Positions 24,901 to 33,474 are shown, counted from the first letter of the stretch. The stretch: DNA of 64,000 nt from Stenotrophomonas oahuensis (GCF_031834595.1 NZ_CP115541.1:4210501-4274500); one strand, 5' to 3'. The notes: generated by a model not told the origin, from the sequence alone. Numbers and translations are program-made.

Positions 24901-25280
24901 CGCGGTGCGGGCGCTGCGAGCGCTGTTGCACGCGTGCCCAATCCCACCTGTACATGGGCGGCAACGTCAGCCAGGGGCGACGTGGGGGGCGTGGCTGACG
25001 TTGCCGAAACCAGCGTCTTCAACGCCACTTCGGCGTCGACCTGCACCGGCAGGTATTTGTCGGTGAGCGCCTGCAGGTCACTCAGGGTCTGGTTGTCCGA
25101 CGCCAGCGCCGAGCCACTGCCCAGCGCGCAGGCCAGGCCCAGCGCGAGCAGCTTCAACGGCACCTTCAGGTGTACGACCACCGGACCGGCGACCAGGCTG
25201 CCACGCGAGGTGGCGATTTCCGAGACCACCACCAGCGCATTGAGCTGGTGGTTCCATACCAAACGGAAAATGCGGTTCAT
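21951..25280 (-). CDS. Trimeric autotransporter adhesin (YadA family)
   Basis: A 1109-residue adhesin. It opens with an extended signal peptide region (MNRIFRLVWNHQLNALVVVS) and a signal ending ALASDNQ. A long Ala/Val-rich region follows (about 60-330). Then come YadA-head-type repeats with SVALGF/SIAIGD-like motifs (for example NSVALGFRSVADRGAQAAYA and SIAIGDTASATATNSVALGA), neck motifs DAVNVAQLQ / DAVNLRQLQ, and the membrane anchor ending GGVSVGAGFQW. It should form surface trimers for adhesion or biofilm. The ATG has ggggggag 5 nt upstream; a GTG two codons earlier is possible. The AraC gene upstream probably regulates it. Confidence 0.93.
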   Translation of the reverse strand: MNRIFRLVWNHQLNALVVVSEIATSRGSLVAGPVVVHLKVPLKLLALGLACALGSGSALASDNQTLSDLQALTDKYLPVQVDAEVALKTLVSATSATPPTSPLADVAAHVQVGLGTRATALAAPAPRPVAAAARVGLNARTASRLPVAASVHVPVEVNLVDAVALDASVDATVEADEALRASVVASVDGTADVQAVQAQVQVADRNDKLVAADVSVQTSALQNNREGLVGGLLGGVGDLATVVGGVVQNVGSTVAGSGLLGELGNGLGNTVGDLGGLVGAVGNGLGGGVVNALPPGSPKAPAASDPNAGLIIGTGGLTGSLSELVGPTAQGLLGGDGYVRNGNLAVSSANVMQAYSVTNVLGLPVVNLSPVGTLLDGLGGATTGGNSHLTLIGGVTSDSYIYNINNGDPNGLLGLILPGQAPAWASKCVDLLVADIDCWALNPAQDYQVLMGDGAYANGSREVVIGANARHELPQVDANVAFPGAGLNDPTDPTGVPTADYAARMGHSVVVGDSAVGTANGQVLLGAEARSTQANSVALGFRSVADRGAQAAYAAYGLTASQVSAGEVSVGFAGGERQISNVAAGSAGTDAVNVAQLQGAISQISAAADIFAVSYDDDGTGQPNYARVTLGNGAGPTTVTNLAAGAVNAGSSDAVNGAQLFAANQAVSTHLGGGSTLDANGNVTAPTYTINSVSSTGVVTPGTYTNVGSAFDAVSLSLANVAEQTDTVDRLAVKYDVDGSGNAVNRVSLVGDGSGAGVAIGNLAAGQITASSTEAINGGQLFQTHSTLAAFFGGSTGFDGGTGAWTPPSFAISSFGMSGSASTDVYADVTSAFAAVDASLTTLNTRINQMPRLPSTSSPYFQVNSTKAAANASGTDSIAVGGVASASGAGSIAIGDTASATATNSVALGAGSVADRDNAVSVGSAAATRQITNVGDGTEVTDAVNLRQLQASQQGTLRYDTTVQGDTNYNSVTLGAPGGGTTVVHNVGPGTAGTDAVNVDQLRAGMNQTLDASKAYTDERMGGFDRDLRRTDNRASAGVASAMATAGLPQPSEAGRSMVAVAAGSYNGESGLAVGLSGVSQGGRWIYKASGSTNSRGEGGVSVGAGFQW

Positions 25281-25367
25281 GATCACTCCCCCCGTTGGAG
25301 TTCTGACGGCGTGCCCGCCGGCACGTGGGGGTCATTACAGGCGCTTGCGCGAACGCGGGGCACTTCA

Positions 25368-25449
25368 TTCCGGCAGCACGAACGTGCGTTCCGGCAAGAG
25401 ACGGCAGGAAACCGGCAGGCGAATGTGCAATTCCGGCAGATTGCCGGAA
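25368..25449. promoter_or_regulatory. Four 21-bp-spaced direct repeats in the adhesin promoter region
   Basis: ttccggca begins at 25368, 25389 and 25431, and a variant aaccggca at 25410, so the spacing is exactly 21 bp three times. The last unit is followed after 3 nt by the inverted copy tgccggaa. AraC-type activators bind direct half-sites about 21 bp apart, and an AraC gene lies directly upstream. The repeats sit before a taatga -10-like stretch near 25333-25338 on the minus strand. Likely operator of the adhesin operon. Confidence 0.6.
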
Positions 25450-25457
25450 ACGTGCAA

Positions 25458-26447
25458 TCAGGCCGGATGGCCCATCGACGCTGGCGCGCGCATCAGCGTG
25501 TCGCGCGGCAGCTCGCCAAACACCCGACGATAATTGTCGGCAAACCGGGACAGGTCCCACAGCCCGCAGCTGAGCGCGACCGCCTTCACCGACTTGCGAT
25601 GGGCGTCGGCGGTGGACAGCCCCCGGCATGCCGCGCACAGGCGCAACATGGACAGATACCGGTTGGGCGAGGTGCCGAACAGGTCTTCGAAGGCATAGCG
25701 CAGCGCGCGCTCGCTGACCCCGGCGGCATCGCAGATTTCATGCATGTAGATGTAGCGGCGCAGGTTCTGGCGCATGAAATTCTCGGCGCGCTGCGCTATC
25801 AGGTAATGCGTACGGCGTGCGCGGCTGCAGCTCGGACGCTCCTGCGACTCCGCACCCAGCAGTGCCTGCACGTGCTCGTGCAGCAGACGCTCCACGGCGT
25901 CATCGGGCAACCCCTGGCCACCGCCGTCCAGCCACGCGGGCAATTGCGCGTAGCGCTGCGCCAGCCGTGTGGCTCCAGTACCGGTGTCGCCCATGAAGAC
26001 AGAGAGCGCCTGGCCCGATGGCAGCGTGCTGCGCAGGGTCAGTTCGGCCAGCTTGCGTTGCAGGCGACGGGTCGGGGTGAGCAGCAGGCTCAGCTGCGTG
26101 CCCGCACTCAAAGAAAACTCACTGATGCCTTCCGGCAACACAGTGACGGCCATACCTGCGGTCAGCGGCAATCCATGGCACCAGCTGCGCTCGGGATCGG
26201 TGGCGTGAATGAAACCGAGCAGGCACCAGTCCGGCGGCAGCATGAAACGGCCGCGAAACTGGAAACCGCAGGTCGCAAAAAGAAACAGGGATTCATCGTG
26301 CACCTGCGACTGCACACTGGCACGCGGACCGTTGGCATCCAGCAATACCAGTTCAATATCACACACGCGCAGCACGCCACCCAGCGTGGCCAGGTCGAAC
26401 GTTTTCAGCGGATTTACTCCAGCCGCCTCCCCCGCACCATCGACCAT
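25458..26447 (-). CDS. AraC-family regulator next to the adhesin operon
   Basis: A 329-residue protein with a cupin-like N-terminal half (SQVHDESLFLFATCGFQFRG, PLTAGMAVTVLPEGISEFSL) and a C-terminal AraC domain (AENFMRQNLRRYIYMHEICD, AAGVSERALRYAFEDLFG, VKAVALSCGLWDLSRFADNY, RRVFGELPRDTL). It lies upstream of the trimeric adhesin with a 177-bp gap that holds phased repeats fitting its binding mode. Autoregulation is possible from the A/T-rich region ahead of it. Confidence 0.9.
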   Translation of the reverse strand: MVDGAGEAAGVNPLKTFDLATLGGVLRVCDIELVLLDANGPRASVQSQVHDESLFLFATCGFQFRGRFMLPPDWCLLGFIHATDPERSWCHGLPLTAGMAVTVLPEGISEFSLSAGTQLSLLLTPTRRLQRKLAELTLRSTLPSGQALSVFMGDTGTGATRLAQRYAQLPAWLDGGGQGLPDDAVERLLHEHVQALLGAESQERPSCSRARRTHYLIAQRAENFMRQNLRRYIYMHEICDAAGVSERALRYAFEDLFGTSPNRYLSMLRLCAACRGLSTADAHRKSVKAVALSCGLWDLSRFADNYRRVFGELPRDTLMRAPASMGHPA

Positions 26448-27068
26448 GACAGTGAAGCCCCCTTGTGATTCAACGTCCCGGCAGCGCCGCCAGCGCGCCG
26501 GGCCTGTCCGCCAACGGACGAGGCCAGTATGCCTTAATCGCTACGGCGCAAATCAAGCCGTTTGCGACATTAACTGCCACATTAACCATTAAGCCAAACC
26601 CATGATTTCTGGCTGTTTATGCGTCAATTTTCCGACATCACGGCGCATTCACAAAGAATATACGAACGCTTCACTGTCAGGACTTTACATCGGAGATACG
26701 CGAGGTGTAGTTTTGCCACCGCGGTCACAGATATAAACTCAAGTTCGTCACTGGAATGCCGTTTCTGTGCATTGCCAGGCAGGAAAATGTTCAAGAGTTA
26801 ATGCAGCACAGCCCGGCACGTTCTTGGCGGAAATCCGGACTGACCACAAGGGGGATGCAATGCAGCAGCTTCATATCGCGTCGCGACAGTTCTGTCGCCG
26901 CCGCCATCGGGTGTTCGCCACCCGCAGCGGCCGGACGCTCATTCCCTGTTGACCCACTCTGCGTGATGCGGGCTTCGGCCTGGCGCAGTTCAATGGTGGT
27001 GCCCGGTGCAACCCGGCGCGGCCACTCCAGCAGTACAGATGATTGACCGGAACAGGGAGACGACCGTC
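26448..27068. other. Divergent intergenic region, A/T-rich, with possible tiny ORFs
   Basis: About 620 bp between the divergent AraC gene and the pilin gene. Bases 26520-26760 are strongly A/T-rich (taaccattaagcc, gatataaactc), so promoters for both directions probably lie here; I cannot place them. Two overlapping small frames follow aaggggga near 26855 (63 codons) and 26860 (30 codons, MQQLHIASRQFCRRRHRVFA...). Neither shows a recognisable domain; they may be leader peptides or chance. Confidence 0.35.
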
Positions 27069-27275
27069 ATGAACGTTTCAATCCGCAGTTTTCTTGCCGA
27101 AGAAGATGGCGTGACCGCACTCGAGTACGGCCTGCTGGCCGCGGTGATCGCCGGGGTCCTGGTGGTCGCCGGCCGCGAAGGCCTCAGCGAGATGTTCTCC
27201 ACGCTGTTCACCAAGCTCAAAGAGCTGGTGGAAAGCACCATCGGCACCACCGGCGGCGGTAGCACCAGTACCTGA
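27069..27275 (+). CDS. flp: Flp-type type IVb pilin
   Basis: A 68-residue prepilin. The cleavage/processing motif is DGVTALEYGLLAAVIAGVLV: Gly at the leader end and the Glu-Tyr pair typical of Flp pilins, followed by the hydrophobic helix and a Gly/Ser/Thr-rich tail. It is the major subunit of the tad pilus used for adhesion and biofilm. agggagac precedes the ATG. Only one pilin gene is present. A nested inverted repeat separates it from the downstream tad genes, which may let it be made in excess. Confidence 0.92.
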   Translation: MNVSIRSFLAEEDGVTALEYGLLAAVIAGVLVVAGREGLSEMFSTLFTKLKELVESTIGTTGGGSTST

Positions 27276-27282
27276 TTCCCCT

Positions 27283-27352
27283 ACGCCAGGCCTGACGGCC
27301 CTGCCCCACCGTTTGCTTGGGCGTACGGTGATGGGTTCGTTCGGCCTGGCGT
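27283..27352. repeat. Nested inverted repeats between pilin and prepilin peptidase genes
   Basis: acgccaggcc (27283-27292) pairs perfectly with ggcctggcgt (27343-27352). Within the 50-nt interval, caccgt and acggtg can also pair. The structure may be a partial terminator or an RNA processing site setting pilin expression above that of the assembly genes. Confidence 0.45.
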
Positions 27353-27391
27353 CGGGGGCACCGCAGCGTCCTGCTCTGGAGGAGCACCCGG

Positions 27392-27937
27392 ATGTCCTTT
27401 CTCGCCCTGCTCGCGCTGTTGTTGAGCCTGCGGATCGCGATCAGCGATCTGTATGCGCGACGCGTGCCCAACGCCTGGCTGCTGGCCGGCGCGTGCGGTG
27501 CCGCGCTCGGGTTGCTGGGTGCGCAGCTGGCAGGCCAACCGGCTGCGGTCAGTGACCATCTTCTGGGTGCGGGGGCGGGGCTGGTGGCGTTGTTGCCGTT
27601 CTATCTGGTCGGTTGGATGGGCGCGGGTGACGTCAAGTACTTCGCCGTGCTGGGCCTGCTGCTGGGGCTGCACGCGTTGTTGCCGGTGTGGCTGGGAGCC
27701 AGCGCGCTGGCGGGCGTGCATGTGCTGTGCGTGGTGGGGCTGCCGCGTCTGCGCGCCGTACTGCCGCTTCCGTTACAACACCTGCAGGCACGGGCGGTGC
27801 AACAGTGGCAGCAGCACCCTGCCCTGGTGCAGATGCACCACGCGCGGCAAGGCCGGGTGGGCATTCCGTTCGCGGCCTACCTGGCCATCGCCACGCTGGC
27901 CTGGGTGCTGTGGCCGGCGCAGGGAGCATCGTCATGA
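27392..27937 (+). CDS. cpaA: Prepilin peptidase TadV/CpaA
   Basis: A 181-residue A24-type membrane aspartic peptidase that removes the leader of Flp prepilin. The two catalytic aspartates are seen in SDLYARRVPN (Asp19) and GAGDVKYF (Asp80). About five membrane segments. A short form without the N-methylase part, as usual in tad systems. ggaggagc precedes the ATG. Its stop overlaps the start of tadE by 4 bp. Confidence 0.92.
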   Translation: MSFLALLALLLSLRIAISDLYARRVPNAWLLAGACGAALGLLGAQLAGQPAAVSDHLLGAGAGLVALLPFYLVGWMGAGDVKYFAVLGLLLGLHALLPVWLGASALAGVHVLCVVGLPRLRAVLPLPLQHLQARAVQQWQQHPALVQMHHARQGRVGIPFAAYLAIATLAWVLWPAQGASS

Positions 27938-28398
27938 CCGCCAGACGTGCACGGGGTGCGGCCACGATCGAGTTCGCCTTCATGCTGATCTTCGGCCTGC
28001 TGCCGTTGCTGATGCTGACCTATACCGGGGTGATGATCATGGCAGTGCAGCAGACCTTGTCGCTGGCCGCCGCCGAGGGCGCACGTGCCTCGCTGCGCTA
28101 TGCCGCCCCCAACGAGCGCCGCGCCGCCGCCTGTGAAGCCGCGCGCAGGTCGATGCAATGGCTGTTGAGCTACGCCGGTCAATCGCCCAACTGCGCTGCG
28201 GCCAGCGCGGCCCCCATCGTGGTGTCCGCACCGACCCCGTGCAGCGGTCTGCCCAGCGCGCAGTGCATGCAGATTTCAGTGAGCTATGACTACCAGGCCA
28301 AGCCGTTCCTGCCCGGCACCGGCCGGGTGTATGGCTGGGTGATGACCCAACCGATCCGCAGCACCGCCGTGGCCCAACTTGACCTGGGAACACCGTGA
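27934..28398 (+). CDS. tadE: TadE-like minor pseudopilin
   Basis: A 154-residue protein with the TadE signature RGAATIEFAFMLIFGLLPLL, a prepilin-like N-terminus (Glu13 after the processing site) and a single membrane helix, then a globular part with two or more cysteines. It is a minor pilin of the tad machinery. Coupled to cpaA by an atga overlap. Confidence 0.88.
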   Translation: MTARRARGAATIEFAFMLIFGLLPLLMLTYTGVMIMAVQQTLSLAAAEGARASLRYAAPNERRAAACEAARRSMQWLLSYAGQSPNCAAASAAPIVVSAPTPCSGLPSAQCMQISVSYDYQAKPFLPGTGRVYGWVMTQPIRSTAVAQLDLGTP

Positions 28399-28429
28399 TG
28401 ACGCTTTCCTTCTTCCAGGAGTCGTACGC

Positions 28430-29464
28430 ATGCTCAAGCTGACCCGCCTGGCCGCGATTGGACTGATCGCACTGGCCGTGGTGCTGGCGCTGGCCGCCTT
28501 TGCGATGAGCCGGCGTGCACCCGCATCCACTGTCGCTCCCTCCACCGTGGACCACGCGGTGACGCCACAGCGTGTGCCCGTCGTGGAAGCCAGCACCATG
28601 CTGCGTGCCGGGCAACCGATCCGTGCCGCCGACCTGCGCATGGGTGAGGCAGCAGCCGCACCCGCGGGTGCCTACACCAGCGTGGCGGAGGCCGCAGGCG
28701 CGGTGCCGGTGCGCGACCTGCCCGCAGGCAGCGCGCTGGATCGCGGGCTGATGGCACAGGGCTACGCGCTGCGGCTCAACCCGGGTGAGAGGGCGCTGGC
28801 GGTACCCGTCGATGAGCTCGTCGCCGCGGGCAACCGCATTCTGCCGGGCGACTACGTCGACGTGTTCCTCAACCTGCGCGCACCACCCGGGATCAACACC
28901 GACGGCCAGGCCCAGGCGCGCCTGCTGCTGTCGCGTCTGCGCGTGCTCAGCTACGGCGCGACCGACACGGCCCCCGCCGTTGCGGCAGCCCCTGCCAGCG
29001 GTGATGCCGCCGACAGCCGCGCCGCCGACATCCAGGGCAGCAGCTCCGCCAGCGGCAGTTCCTCGGACAGCACATCGGCACCGGCCCGAAGCGCAGTGCT
29101 GGCGGTGCCGGTGGAGGAAGCCAATCGGCTGCTGCTGGGCGCGCAACAGGGCAAGTTGTTCCTGGCACTGCGCAACCCCACCGACGTCGGCCTGCCCGAC
29201 CAGGACCTGTTCGCCCCGAGCGTGGCGGTGCTGAGCCCGCGCCGGGCGCTCAGTCCGGAACAGCAACTGGCGCTGGCCTCGCCCGAAAACGATGCGTTCG
29301 CCGGTATCGACGCCGACGCACTGGCCGGTCGTCGCACCGGCCAGGGTGCTGCACCCGCACCCGTCGCCCGTGTCGCGGCCCCGGTGCGTCGCTCCGCCCC
29401 ACGACTCAGCCCCGGCGTGGAGATCATCCGCGGCGAGCCTTCCTCCCACAGCGGTTCTCGTTGA
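28430..29464 (+). CDS. cpaB: Pilus assembly protein CpaB/RcpC
   Basis: A 344-residue periplasmic protein with an N-terminal membrane anchor, then a SAF/beta-clip region (VPVVEASTMLRAGQPIRAAD, ALRLNPGERALAVPVDEL, PGDYVDVFLNL). A Ser/Ala-rich linker (about 185-215) and an Ala/Pro-rich tail are low complexity. RcpC proteins contact the secretin and peptidoglycan. The ATG has ccaggag before it; an upstream in-frame ATG overlaps tadE and lacks a signal. Confidence 0.9.
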   Translation: MLKLTRLAAIGLIALAVVLALAAFAMSRRAPASTVAPSTVDHAVTPQRVPVVEASTMLRAGQPIRAADLRMGEAAAAPAGAYTSVAEAAGAVPVRDLPAGSALDRGLMAQGYALRLNPGERALAVPVDELVAAGNRILPGDYVDVFLNLRAPPGINTDGQAQARLLLSRLRVLSYGATDTAPAVAAAPASGDAADSRAADIQGSSSASGSSSDSTSAPARSAVLAVPVEEANRLLLGAQQGKLFLALRNPTDVGLPDQDLFAPSVAVLSPRRALSPEQQLALASPENDAFAGIDADALAGRRTGQGAAPAPVARVAAPVRRSAPRLSPGVEIIRGEPSSHSGSR

Positions 29465-29468
29465 CACC

Positions 29469-30833
29469 ATGCAGAGACCTTTCATGACGCGTCGTCCCGC
29501 TGCCATCGCTCCCCTGCTGCCGCCCATCGCCGTGCTGGTGGCGTTGCTGCTTGCGTTCGTGCTGTTCCCGCAGCCCGCCTGGGCACGCGCCGACGTGGTG
29601 CTGCAGGTGCGCGAGCAGCGGCCGTGGACACTGCCCGCGAATCTGGAACGCGTGGCCATCGCCGACCCTGGCGTTGCCGACGTGGTGATGTTGAAGAATC
29701 GCCAGGCGCTGCTGGTCGGCAAAAACGCCGGTGTCACCACGCTGCTGTTGTGGCAGCACAAACAGACCGAACCGCAGCGCCTGCAGGTGGAGGTGCGCAG
29801 TGCGGTACACGGCGCGCTGGCCGAGGATGACGCTCTGCAGCTGACCGTGCAGGAGCAACAGGGCCTGCTGCAGGGCAGCGCCCCCAGCCTGCTGGCCCAC
29901 GAACGCAGCCGCAAGGCCGCGCAGGCCACGCTGGGTCGCGAGGGCCAGTTGGCGGACGTTTCCACGGTGGCCAGCAGCGGCGTGGTCCAGGTGGAAGTGA
30001 AGGTGGTGGAGTTCAATAAGACCGTGCTGCGCCAGATCGGGATGAACTTCGCCAACCAGAACAACGGCTTCTCGTATGGCGTGGTTCGCCCGGGTGGCCT
30101 CGTGCCTGGCATCACGCCGCCGGTCGGCAGTGTCACCACTGACACCGACGCCAATCCGCTGTCATCGGCGTTCGGCCTGGTGTTCAAATCGCTCACCCAT
30201 GGCTGGGCCGCCAACATCGACCTGCTGCAGAGCAACGGCATGGCCCGGGTGCTGGCCGAGCCGACCCTGGTGGCGTTATCCGGCCAGAGCGCCAGTTTCC
30301 TCGCTGGCGGCGAACTGCCCATACTGGAACCGCAGGGCCTGGGCACCACCACCGTGACCTTCAAACCCTTCGGCATCGGCCTCACCGTCACCCCGACCGT
30401 GCTCAGCCCGGACCGCATCGCGCTGAAGGTGGCTCCGGAAGCCAGCGACCTCAACTACGCCGCCGGCATTGCCTACAACGGTGTGCAGATTCCCTCCATC
30501 ACCACCCGCCGCGCCGACACCACGGTGGAGCTGGGTGATGGCGAAACCTTCGTGATCGGCGGGCTGGTCAGCAGTTCAGTCAGCTCCAACGTCGACAAGG
30601 TCCCACTGCTCGGCGACCTGCCGATCATCGGATCGTTCTTCCGCAGCCTGAACTACAAGAAAGAGGAGAAGGAACTCGTGATCATCGTGACCCCGCGTCT
30701 GGTGCAACCGCTGGCCAAGGGCACCACTGTGCCGCTGCCGGGCGAACGCGAAGCCACGCCCAACCAGCCGGTGTGGGGTGCATGGCTGCTCAGCCCTGCC
30801 TCCTCCGACCAGCTGCCTGGTTTCTCCCGCTGA
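29469..30833 (+). CDS. cpaC: Secretin CpaC/RcpA
   Basis: A 454-residue outer-membrane secretin for pilus exit. Signal peptide ending AWARAD, N0-like domain (PWTLPANLERVAIADPGVAD, LLVGKNAGVTTLLLW), and the secretin core (VKVVEFNKTVLRQIGMNF, VLAEPTLVALSGQSASFLAG, GIGLTVTPTVLSPDRIALKV, ELGDGETFVIGGL, PLLGDLPIIGSFFRS). Two nearby ATGs fit; the first gives this start. Located 4 bp after cpaB. Confidence 0.93.
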   Translation: MQRPFMTRRPAAIAPLLPPIAVLVALLLAFVLFPQPAWARADVVLQVREQRPWTLPANLERVAIADPGVADVVMLKNRQALLVGKNAGVTTLLLWQHKQTEPQRLQVEVRSAVHGALAEDDALQLTVQEQQGLLQGSAPSLLAHERSRKAAQATLGREGQLADVSTVASSGVVQVEVKVVEFNKTVLRQIGMNFANQNNGFSYGVVRPGGLVPGITPPVGSVTTDTDANPLSSAFGLVFKSLTHGWAANIDLLQSNGMARVLAEPTLVALSGQSASFLAGGELPILEPQGLGTTTVTFKPFGIGLTVTPTVLSPDRIALKVAPEASDLNYAAGIAYNGVQIPSITTRRADTTVELGDGETFVIGGLVSSSVSSNVDKVPLLGDLPIIGSFFRSLNYKKEEKELVIIVTPRLVQPLAKGTTVPLPGEREATPNQPVWGAWLLSPASSDQLPGFSR

Positions 30834-30857
30834 CCCCGTGCCAGGACCGTCGCTTCC

Positions 30858-32141
30858 ATGTCCGCCTCTTTGCAGCTTCTGCACCCTGCCCCGGCTCCCA
30901 TGACCCTGGTGCTGTTCGCGCCGGTACGCGATCTCGCCGGCCTGCTCGGCGAACGCCTGCCGGTGGGCGTCAGCGTGCACTGGATCGACAGCGCCGGCGG
31001 CGCTGCCGCGCTGGACGCGCACCGTCGCCAACCGCACTGCGTGGTGCTGCTGGACTTCCGTCGCGCCGCCGCCTGCGCCTCCACCGAACTCGCTCGCCAA
31101 CTGCAGCGCAGCCAACCGGAGCTGGCACTGGTAGCGGTGGGCTCCACCACCAGCGATCAGGTCGACGGCATTGTCGCGGCGGTCCGCTGCGGGCTGCGCG
31201 ACATCCTCGACATGGACACCAGTACCGCCGACATCGACGCGGTACTGCGCCGCGCGGCCGGCACCAGCGGCGCCCGCGCCGCGCCGGTGGAAGCACCGCA
31301 CAAGGCACGCCTGGTGCTGGTGCTGGGCGTGCGGGCCGGCGTCGGCAGCAGCACCCTGGCCGCGCACCTGGGCGTGCTGGCGCAGCAGCTGAGCCAACCA
31401 TCGGCTGCCGATGGCAGCGATCCAACGGCACCGGCCACCGCCAACAGCACGCTGCTGCTGGACCTGGGGCAGCCCGCTGGCGACACCGCGCTGTACCTCA
31501 ACCTGGACAGCCAGTTCCACTTCGATGATGCCCTGCGCCACGCCGGACGCATTGACGCCACCTTGGTACGCACCGCGATGACCCGGCACAGCGGCGGCCT
31601 GACCCTGCTTGGCCAGCCGGCCGGCAGCGACGGCGGCCTGCTGCCCGATCCGGCGGTGCTGGTGCAGCGCCTGCGTGGCGTGTTTGAGACCGTACTGTGC
31701 GATCTGGGCGGTGTGCCGGTACGGCAGATTCCACGTTCGCTGTTCAACAGCGCCGACGAGGTCTGGCTGGTCGCCGACCAGGCCATCGGCACCCTGGTGT
31801 CGCTGGACCAGGTGCTGAAGCAGCTGGAATCGCTGGGCCTGCGCGACACCCGCCTGCAACTGGTGATCAACCGGCATGAAGAAGACGGCGGGCTGACCCC
31901 GGCGCAGATTTCCGAGCGTTTCAGTCTGCCGCTGCTGGCCACCCTGCCGGACTGCCACCGCCTGCGCAGCAGTGCCAACCATGGCCACCTGCTATTGCAG
32001 GACGCACCGCGCGACCCGTACCTGCGCGCACTTACGCCGCTGCTGCTGCACCTGGACCAGGCCGCCGCGCGCGCCCTGCCGCGCAGCTGGCGCGAAAAAC
32101 TGGCACTTGCCCTGGGGGGCCTGCAATGGAAGACAAAGTGA
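30858..32141 (+). CDS. tadZ: TadZ/CpaE-like pilus localisation ATPase
   Basis: A 427-residue MinD/ParA-like protein. The N-terminal third is a receiver-like domain (LVAVGSTTSDQVDGIVAAVR, CGLRDILDMD). The ATPase part has GVRAGVGSSTLAAHLG in place of the canonical P loop: Ser replaces the Lys, as in many TadZ/CpaE proteins. Further on is LLLDLGQPAGDTALYLNLDS. It places the pilus machine in the cell. Its last 16 bp overlap cpaF. Confidence 0.9.
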   Translation: MSASLQLLHPAPAPMTLVLFAPVRDLAGLLGERLPVGVSVHWIDSAGGAAALDAHRRQPHCVVLLDFRRAAACASTELARQLQRSQPELALVAVGSTTSDQVDGIVAAVRCGLRDILDMDTSTADIDAVLRRAAGTSGARAAPVEAPHKARLVLVLGVRAGVGSSTLAAHLGVLAQQLSQPSAADGSDPTAPATANSTLLLDLGQPAGDTALYLNLDSQFHFDDALRHAGRIDATLVRTAMTRHSGGLTLLGQPAGSDGGLLPDPAVLVQRLRGVFETVLCDLGGVPVRQIPRSLFNSADEVWLVADQAIGTLVSLDQVLKQLESLGLRDTRLQLVINRHEEDGGLTPAQISERFSLPLLATLPDCHRLRSSANHGHLLLQDAPRDPYLRALTPLLLHLDQAAARALPRSWREKLALALGGLQWKTK

Positions 32142-33472
32142 CGCCCTTTGCCAGCGAGCGCGGCGACGCCCCGGATGCAGCGGGTGCCGCAGCGGTTCCG
32201 TTCGCCCAGTCCGACGAGTACCAGAAGGTGCTGGTGGCCGCGCACGAGCATCTGCTCAATGCGATTGAGGACGAGCGCATCGACATCGATGCCTGGGCTC
32301 CGGATACCGTGGCGCGCTACGTGCGCACCCAGACCGCGCAGTTCGTGCAGCAGTGGCGTATTCCGGTCAACGAAGCGGAAATGGAAGTGGTGGCCGCCGC
32401 CCTGGTAAAGGAACTGACCGGGTTCGGGCCGCTCGACGACCTGCTGCACGACCCGGCCATCGAAGACATCCTGATCAACGGCTACAAGGACATCCATGTA
32501 TCGCAGGGCGGCCGGCTGGTGCGCGCGCCGCAGCGCTTCAGCGACGACAGCCACCTGCTGCGCATCCTGCGCCGCATCCTGGCCCCGCTGGGGCGGCGGC
32601 TGGACGAGTCCAATCCGATGGTGGACGCGCGCCTGCCCAACGGCGGACGCCTCAACGCGATCATCTCGCCGCTGGCGGTCGACGGCCCGATGGTGTCGAT
32701 CCGCAAATTCCGCAAGGACCCGTTCACGCCGGACGAACTGCAGCGGATGGGCACCTTCGACACCGCCATGCAGGCCTTGTTGCATGCCATGGTGCTGGGC
32801 CGCTGCAACATCCTGGTGTCCGGTGGGACCAGCTCGGGCAAGACGTCGCTGCTGAATGCGCTGGCCAGCTACGTTCCGGCCGAGGAACGGGTGATCACGG
32901 TGGAAGACACCGCCGAACTCTCGCTCAACCATCCGCATGTGGTGCGGCTGGAAAGTCGACTGGGTGGCGCTGACGGGCACGGCGCGGTCAGCATCCGCGA
33001 TCTGGTGCGCAACAGCCTGCGCATGCGCCCGGACCGCATCGTGGTCGGCGAAGTGCGCGGCGCGGAAGTGCTGGAAATGCTGCAGGCGATGAACACCGGC
33101 CATGACGGTTCGATGGCCACCATCCACGCCAACTCGCCGCGCGACTGCCTGTACCGGATCGAGATGCTGGCCGGGTTTGCCGGCTTCCAGGGCAGCGAGG
33201 ACAGCCTGCGCCGGCAGATTGCCAGCGCCATCGACTTCATCGTGCAGATCTCGCGCCTGGGCAGTGGCCGCCGCGTGCTGGTGTCGATCACGGAGATCAC
33301 CGGGGTCAGCGACAACCTGATCAGCACCCAGGAAATGTTCCGTCACGAAGTGATGATCGACGCCGACGGCAAAGAACGCGACCGCTGGATCGGCCTCGGC
33401 TTCCAACCGCATTCGCACAAGCTGGAGCCGTTCCGTCGGCTGCTGCGCGAAGCCCTCGACGGAGGGTACTGA
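32126..33472 (+). CDS. cpaF: Pilus ATPase CpaF/TadA
   Basis: A 448-residue secretion ATPase that powers pilus assembly and perhaps retraction. Motifs: [20 protein letters not shown] near 100, Walker [15 protein letters not shown] near 232, Walker B region [18 protein letters not shown], and His box [17 protein letters not shown]. The first 60 residues are hydrophilic. Translation starts within tadZ, giving tight coupling. Confidence 0.95.
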   Translation: MEDKVTPFASERGDAPDAAGAAAVPFAQSDEYQKVLVAAHEHLLNAIEDERIDIDAWAPDTVARYVRTQTAQFVQQWRIPVNEAEMEVVAAALVKELTGFGPLDDLLHDPAIEDILINGYKDIHVSQGGRLVRAPQRFSDDSHLLRILRRILAPLGRRLDESNPMVDARLPNGGRLNAIISPLAVDGPMVSIRKFRKDPFTPDELQRMGTFDTAMQALLHAMVLGRCNILVSGGTSSGKTSLLNALASYVPAEERVITVEDTAELSLNHPHVVRLESRLGGADGHGAVSIRDLVRNSLRMRPDRIVVGEVRGAEVLEMLQAMNTGHDGSMATIHANSPRDCLYRIEMLAGFAGFQGSEDSLRRQIASAIDFIVQISRLGSGRRVLVSITEITGVSDNLISTQEMFRHEVMIDADGKERDRWIGLGFQPHSHKLEPFRRLLREALDGGY

Positions 33473-33474
33473 AC

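Noticed and set aside
25368..25449. Repeats as a plasmid-type replication origin (iterons)
   Set aside because: No rep gene or DnaA boxes nearby; the position between an AraC gene and its likely target fits an operator better.
28037..30454. 805-codon minus-strand open frame across tad genes
   Set aside because: Antisense to cpaB/cpaC and tadE, whose families are clear; composition is Arg/Ala/Ser/Cys-rich as expected of a shadow frame.
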